DNA of 15,909 nt from an uncultured Solirubrobacterales bacterium (GTDB lineage Bacteria > Actinomycetota > Thermoleophilia > Solirubrobacterales > Solirubrobacteraceae): assembly GCA_903959665.1 (NCBI GenBank), contig CAJBXY010000074.1, forward strand, positions 1-15,909, read 5' to 3'. Below, piece after piece: positions 13,501 to 15,909 of this stretch; position 1 is the first letter of the stretch, and every line of letters begins with the position of its first letter. Position numbers and translations under genes: made by a program. Under the pieces are notes generated by a model. It did not search any database. It was not told the origin of the DNA and was given only the letters and a program-made list of their open reading frames with translations.

Positions 13501-14763
13501 AGCCCGGAGCAGGCTACCGGCGAGTATCTGCTCGATCGCACGAAGAGCCCGAAGATTGACACCAAGGTCTCCGATCAATCGCTGCGCCTGCTCAACGAGC
13601 AGCTTCTGACGGTCCCCGAAGGCTTCGATACCCACGGCAAGCTCGAGCGCCAGCTCGAGCGCCGCCGCGTCGCGGTCGGCGAGCAGGGCGGAATCGACTG
13701 GGCTCAGGCCGAGTCGCTTGCGCTCGCCTCGCTGCTAACGGAGGGCGTGCCGATCCGCCTTACCGGCCAGGACTCCGAGCGCGGCACCTTCAGCCAGCGC
13801 CACCTCGTCTTCCACGACGAAACGACCGGGCTTACCTACGCGCCGATTCAGCACCTGCCGGAGGCGCAGGCGCCGATCGAAGTCCACAACAGCCCTCTCT
13901 CCGAGGCCGCCTGCCTTGGCTTTGAATACGGCTACGCGCAGGAATCGCCGGACACGCTTGTTCTTTGGGAGGCTCAGTACGGCGACTTTGCCAACGGCGC
14001 GCAGGTGATCATCGACCAATTCATCGCGAGCGGTCTTGCCAAGTGGGGCGAGAGTTCACGCCTGACGCTGCTGCTGCCCCACGGCTACGAGGGCGCCGGT
14101 CCAGAGCACTCTTCAGCGCGGCTTGAGCGCTTTCTTCAGCTCTGCGCCGAAGGCAACATGCGCGTCGCCAACCTGACGACACCAGCCCAGTACTTCCACC
14201 TGCTTCGCCGCCAGGCGACGATTGCCAAGCGCCGGCCGCTGGTGATCATGACTCCGAAGTCGCTACTGCGCCTGCCGCAGGCGACAAGCCGGCTGAGCCA
14301 TCTAACCGAGAAGCGCTTCTACCCCGTTCTGGCCGAACCGCGTGTGCCAGCCGAGAAGGTCACGCGGCTGCTGCTCTGCACCGGGAAGATCTACTACGAC
14401 CTTGTCGGCAACGAGCGTCGCGAGGGCAACGAGAGCGTCGCGATCGGCCGCGTAGAGCAGCTCTACCCATTCCCCGAAGGCGACCTGCGCGAACTCTTCG
14501 CTCGCTACCCGAACCTTGAGGAGATCGTCTGGGTGCAGGAGGAGCCGCGCAACATGGGCGCGCGCGAATACATGTTCCCGCGCCTGATGCAGATCCTCCC
14601 CGAAGGCTTCGAACTTGGCTACATTGGCCGCCCCGATCGGGCCTCGCCAGGAGAGGGCTACCCCGCCGCTCACAATGCCGAGCAGCAGCGCATCCTCGCC
14701 GACGCGCTCGATCCTCAGATCGAAGTCAGCCCGTTCCCGGACAAAACTCCGGGCGAACGCTGA
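10510..14763 (+). CDS. 2-oxoglutarate dehydrogenase E2-E1 fusion carrying two lipoyl domains
   Basis: This 1417-residue protein joins a complete E2 to E1. In order: lipoyl domain 1 (about 5-81, lipoyl lysine K47 in STDKVD), lipoyl domain 2 (107-181, K148 in STDKVD), peripheral subunit (E3) binding domain (about 214-250, ASPVAARVAAAEG...GAGGRVTKADV), an Ala/Gly/Ser linker with a duplicated 9-residue unit (249-266), E2 succinyltransferase domain (about 272-510, SFTHLIAWAIA, RLMPGQGTIVATGSIGYP, DHRVIQGAESGRFL with H476), then E1 (533-1417). E1 motifs are FSIEGLDM, GMAHRGRLNVL (H712), GDVKYHHG, NPSHLE, the ThDP motif from GD824 to LIQNNQVGFTT, and RFGHNEADEP (H926). It should oxidatively decarboxylate 2-oxoglutarate to succinyl-CoA with a separate E3. 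Mycobacterial Kgd and corynebacterial OdhA have the same E2cat-E1 order, including DHR-I/V-IQG, but no lipoyl domains. The start at ATG 10510 precedes lipoyl domain 1 directly. Confidence 0.93.
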   Translation: MAVSTTVQVTLPAMGESVNEGTVLEWLKSEGDQVEAGETLVEISTDKVDAEIPSPASGTLLKIHAAAGETVEIGALLAELQAGEAAASNGSPPPPAAPDADRAPAEIIDIVAPSAGESVSEGTLLEWLVKPGDSVDDGQTIVEFSTDKVDVELPAPASGKITELLANSGDTIAVGQLIARMELGAGAPAGAAGDDKPAVSNGSAATASVPDGVRASPVAARVAAAEGVALESVSGSGAGGRVTKADVLAASSGGNGAAASSGGNGAAAAASVTELRGGAAMLARYMDESLTIPTATSIRTIPVTQMDARRQELKAAGHKVSFTHLIAWAIARTAADQMPVMTHHFLEQDGKPMRADDGGVNLGIAVDVEKKDGSRTLMVPVITNAGAIDFVAFKAAFDQLIEKARTNTLSADDLVGANMTLTNPGGIGTGASVPRLMPGQGTIVATGSIGYPVGLENAGAAIGAEKVMTITSTYDHRVIQGAESGRFLQAVEAQLSGENEFYDQLFASLGVPLAPPAPAPKASPSVAAASGGDDLELMQAVQAATALVKAFRTHGHLAATLDPLGTEPVGDPALDPGPLGLTDALMRRIPSKLLRIYVPGENLAESLPYLRDVYTGTMAYESEHIASHRQRHWLRERIEGSVYRKPLQPEAQRALLRRLLAVDALERFMHKAYLGQQQFSIEGLDMTVPMIDEAVELAAEAGAREVVIGMAHRGRLNVLAHNLGRPYETIFGEFEGTSTVQVVKAVTEIPQGGTGDVKYHHGYKRDFTLREGASVLVKLESNPSHLESVDPVVIGATRAAQTNRSGRVAERNPTLAMPVILHGDAAMPGQGVVAETFNLQGLDGYKVGGTLHLIQNNQVGFTTDIEDARSTHWASDLAKGFDVPIIHVNADDVEACISAVDLAMAFRAEFGHDVLIDLIGYRRFGHNEADEPAYTQPEMYAAIKRHDRACTLYAEKLIAAAVVTRDEVDAWQQQAWDTLSGEHQELKARIEEAAALESPEQATGEYLLDRTKSPKIDTKVSDQSLRLLNEQLLTVPEGFDTHGKLERQLERRRVAVGEQGGIDWAQAESLALASLLTEGVPIRLTGQDSERGTFSQRHLVFHDETTGLTYAPIQHLPEAQAPIEVHNSPLSEAACLGFEYGYAQESPDTLVLWEAQYGDFANGAQVIIDQFIASGLAKWGESSRLTLLLPHGYEGAGPEHSSARLERFLQLCAEGNMRVANLTTPAQYFHLLRRQATIAKRRPLVIMTPKSLLRLPQATSRLSHLTEKRFYPVLAEPRVPAEKVTRLLLCTGKIYYDLVGNERREGNESVAIGRVEQLYPFPEGDLRELFARYPNLEEIVWVQEEPRNMGAREYMFPRLMQILPEGFELGYIGRPDRASPGEGYPAAHNAEQQRILADALDPQIEVSPFPDKTPGER
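11254..11307 (+). repeat. In-frame tandem repeat, 2 x 27 nt, in the E2 linker
   Basis: Two identical, adjacent 27-nt units (11254-11280 and 11281-11307) each encode AASSGGNGA. The first five bases of a third unit follow, GCCGC. The repeat falls in the flexible linker between the E3-binding domain and the E2 catalytic domain. Perfect nucleotide identity points to a recent slippage duplication, and copy number may vary between strains. Confidence 0.9.
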
Positions 14764-15294
14764 TCAGGCCGAAATAAACTCGAGATCGATCGTCAGCTTG
14801 ACGTCGTTCGAGAGCGCGAAGCCACCCTTCGGCAGCGGCGCGTTCCAATCGAGGCCAAAGTCGTTGCGGTCGATCGTCGTCTCAAGTCCGACGCCGAGCT
14901 TCGTGTTGCCCATCGCGTCTTCGGTTGCATCGGTGATGTGACCGCTTGCAACGACCGAGTGGGTGGTGCCCTTGATCGTCAGGTCGCCGACAACCTCAGC
15001 CTTCTCGCCGTCTCGGCTGACGGAGGTCGAAACGAAGCTGATCTCCGGAGTGTTCTCGGTGTCGAAGAACTCCGGGCTCTGGAGGTGGGCGTAGAGGTTC
15101 TTGTCTTTGACCGCGATTGCGTCGGTGCGGACCTTGCCACTAAGCGAGATCTGGCCGTCGACTTCGGTCAGCGTCGCCTCGATGTTGTCGAAACTTGCGC
15201 GGAAGTTTGCCACCAGCATGTGGCGGACTGAGAACGCAGCAGTTGAGTGCGACTGGACAAGGTTCCAAGTGTGTGAGGCGATTGAGTCGGTCAT
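14764..15294 (-). CDS. YceI family protein (lipocalin-like, cytoplasmic form)
   Basis: This 176-residue protein matches YceI. It starts with WNLVQSHSTAAFSVRHM, then FRASFDNIEATL, TDAIAVKDKNLYAHLQSPEFFD and FVSTSV, the middle strand block VVGDLTIKGTTHSV, and near the end RNDFGLDWNAPLPKGGFALSNDVKLTIDLEF, as in the family. YceI proteins form an extended lipocalin-like barrel that can bind isoprenoid or amphipathic lipids. The E. coli form is periplasmic; this one has no signal peptide and is probably cytoplasmic, as is common in actinobacteria. The ATG at 15294 has AAAGG just upstream (spacing only 4 nt). A perfect palindrome and an extended -10 lie before it, suggesting repression. Its stop directly abuts the stop of the E2-E1 gene, with no gap. 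Confidence 0.92.
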   Translation of the reverse strand: MTDSIASHTWNLVQSHSTAAFSVRHMLVANFRASFDNIEATLTEVDGQISLSGKVRTDAIAVKDKNLYAHLQSPEFFDTENTPEISFVSTSVSRDGEKAEVVGDLTIKGTTHSVVASGHITDATEDAMGNTKLGVGLETTIDRNDFGLDWNAPLPKGGFALSNDVKLTIDLEFISA

Positions 15295-15315
15295 GTTGCC
15301 TTTCGGAGGAGAGTA

Positions 15316-15329
15316 GTTGCGTACGCAAC
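15316..15329. promoter_or_regulatory. Perfect 14-nt palindrome, probable operator of the YceI gene
   Basis: GTTGCGTACGCAAC is a perfect inverted repeat located 22 nt before the YceI ATG. It overlaps the downstream end of the proposed -10 element, where a repressor would block transcription. It is the longest perfect palindrome I noticed in an intergenic region here. The binding protein is not encoded nearby; a dimeric winged-helix repressor (MarR- or HxlR-like) is a guess. Confidence 0.6.
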
Positions 15330-15336
15330 CATAGCA
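15328..15336 (-). promoter_or_regulatory. Possible extended -10 promoter element for the YceI gene
   Basis: On the minus strand the sequence reads TGCTATGGT, an extended -10 (TGn + TATGGT) about 34 nt before the YceI ATG. No good -35 hexamer is visible, which extended -10 promoters can tolerate. It adjoins the palindrome at 15316-15329. Confidence 0.4.
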
Positions 15337-15377
15337 GATTCTCCTCGCTAGCTACCGGCAGCTGCCACGATGGTGGT

Positions 15378-15809
15378 GTGTGGAGCCAAACTCAGATTAC
15401 GCTTCAGCCTCGGCCACGTGGCGTTCACCTTGTGACCGGCGAGGTGCTGGGCGCGTTGGACGAGCTTGAAATCTTCTCGGTCGGCCTCTGCCAGCTCTTC
15501 ATCCGCCACACCTCGGCCTCGCTGACGCTGGGCGAGAACGCTTCGCCCGACGTGCGCGACGACACGCTCAGCTGGCTCGATGCCGCCGTGCCTGAAAGCT
15601 TTCCGTGGACCCACACACTCGAAGGCGCCGACGACATGCCGGCTCACATCAAGAGCATGATCACCGGCCCGTCGCTGTTGCTGCCGATCGCCAGCGGCTC
15701 GCTCGCCCTAGGCACCTGGCAAGGGATCTACCTCTGCGAACACCGCGACCATGGCGGGCCACGATCGCTCGTCGCGACGCTAAGCGGCGAGAGCTCCTCC
15801 GGAAGTTAA
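15378..15809 (+). CDS. YjbQ / UPF0047 family protein
   Basis: This 143-residue protein matches the YjbQ (UPF0047) family in length and motifs: VHLVTGEV, LFIRHTSASLTLGENASPDV, WTHTLEGADDMPAHIKSMI, PIASGSLALGTWQGIYLCEH and the final R-x-L-V-A-T-L strand. The invariant His of HTSAS and the DDMPAH His are in place. Members form small trimers with a conserved His-rich pocket, and some show weak thiamin phosphate synthase activity; the physiological role is unsettled. The start is probably GTG 15378 (VWSQTQITLQP), since upstream in-frame sequence has no family character, though no ribosome binding site is obvious. It diverges from the YceI gene with an 83-nt gap and converges on the enoyl-CoA hydratase gene with 2 nt between the stops. 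Confidence 0.88.
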   Translation: MWSQTQITLQPRPRGVHLVTGEVLGALDELEIFSVGLCQLFIRHTSASLTLGENASPDVRDDTLSWLDAAVPESFPWTHTLEGADDMPAHIKSMITGPSLLLPIASGSLALGTWQGIYLCEHRDHGGPRSLVATLSGESSSGS

Positions 15810-15811
15810 GC

Positions 15812-15909
15812 TCAGCGGCCCTTCCAGACCGGCTCGCGCTTCTCGGTGAAGGCAACTGCGCCCTCTTGCGCGTCCTCTGAACCAAAGACAGGGCCGGCGA
15901 TCTCCATCT
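15812..15909 (-). CDS. Enoyl-CoA hydratase/isomerase, C-terminal end (partial)
   Basis: The minus-strand frame enters from the right edge and ends at TGA (15814-15812). The 31 or so visible residues include FGSEDAQEGAVAFTEKREP and the ending VWKGR. This is the classic C-terminus of crotonase-fold enoyl-CoA hydratases (SEDxxEGxxAFxEKRxPxFxGR). These enzymes hydrate 2-enoyl-CoA esters in fatty-acid or amino-acid breakdown. The catalytic residues lie outside the window, so the exact member cannot be told. An internal ATG at 15907 is not likely to be the real start. Confidence 0.85.
   Translation of the reverse strand, partial: MEIAGPVFGSEDAQEGAVAFTEKREPVWKGR

Noticed and set aside
13117..13635. 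Open frame of 172 codons on the minus strand inside the E1 region
   Set aside because: It is antisense to conserved E1 motifs and has no recognisable product or ribosome binding site.
1..15909. Search for tRNA, rRNA, riboswitch, CRISPR array, transposase, integrase or phage genes
   Set aside because: No such sequence was recognised by eye on either strand; coding density leaves no gap over 134 nt.

Overview
The window is about 15.9 kb of gene-dense, high-GC DNA, almost certainly from an actinobacterium. The best lineage marker is the 1417-residue gene at 10510-14763. It fuses a 2-oxoglutarate dehydrogenase E2 catalytic domain of the Kgd/OdhA type to the E1 component, an arrangement I know only from Actinobacteria. 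GTG starts, 4-nt start/stop overlaps and the near absence of intergenic DNA fit this. A deep-branching class such as Thermoleophilia (Solirubrobacterales) is my guess; no rRNA or other decisive marker is present.

Layout. 1-1051 (+): the 3' end of a GT4-like glycosyltransferase, then a polyprenyl-phosphate mannosyltransferase-like GT2 enzyme. 1048-1788 (-): a glyoxalase II-like metallo-beta-lactamase protein, head-to-head with a glyoxalase I-like protein (1811-2194, +), which overlaps a long Ppx/GppA phosphatase (2184-3785, +). 3839-4216 (+): a DUF805 membrane protein. 4250-6033 (-): a two-gene unit of a DHA2-type MFS exporter followed by an unrecognised 112-residue protein with a GTGA overlap. 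6168-7820 (+): a phospholipase C/acid phosphatase-family phosphoesterase without a signal peptide. 7839-9413 (-): an FAD-linked oxidase resembling alkyl-DHAP synthase. 9438-14763 (+): a tight run of Nudix hydrolase, small membrane protein and the giant E2-E1 fusion. 14764-15294 (-): YceI-family protein. 15378-15809 (+): YjbQ/UPF0047 protein. 15812-15909 (-): the C-terminal end of an enoyl-CoA hydratase.

Most of this is ordinary chromosomal core: cell-envelope glycosylation, methylglyoxal-type detoxification, polyphosphate/(p)ppGpp turnover, drug efflux and the TCA cycle. I see no transposase, integrase, CRISPR array, tRNA or rRNA.

The most notable item is the architecture of the TCA-cycle protein: two lipoyl domains, an E3-binding domain, the E2 catalytic domain and the complete E1 on one chain. 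The mycobacterial and corynebacterial counterparts lack lipoyl domains. Second is a 20-nt direct repeat (19/20) flanking the phosphoesterase gene and matching the 3' end of the neighbouring FAD-oxidase gene, suggestive of an insertion or duplication scar. Third is a perfect 14-nt palindrome overlapping a probable extended -10 element in front of the YceI gene.
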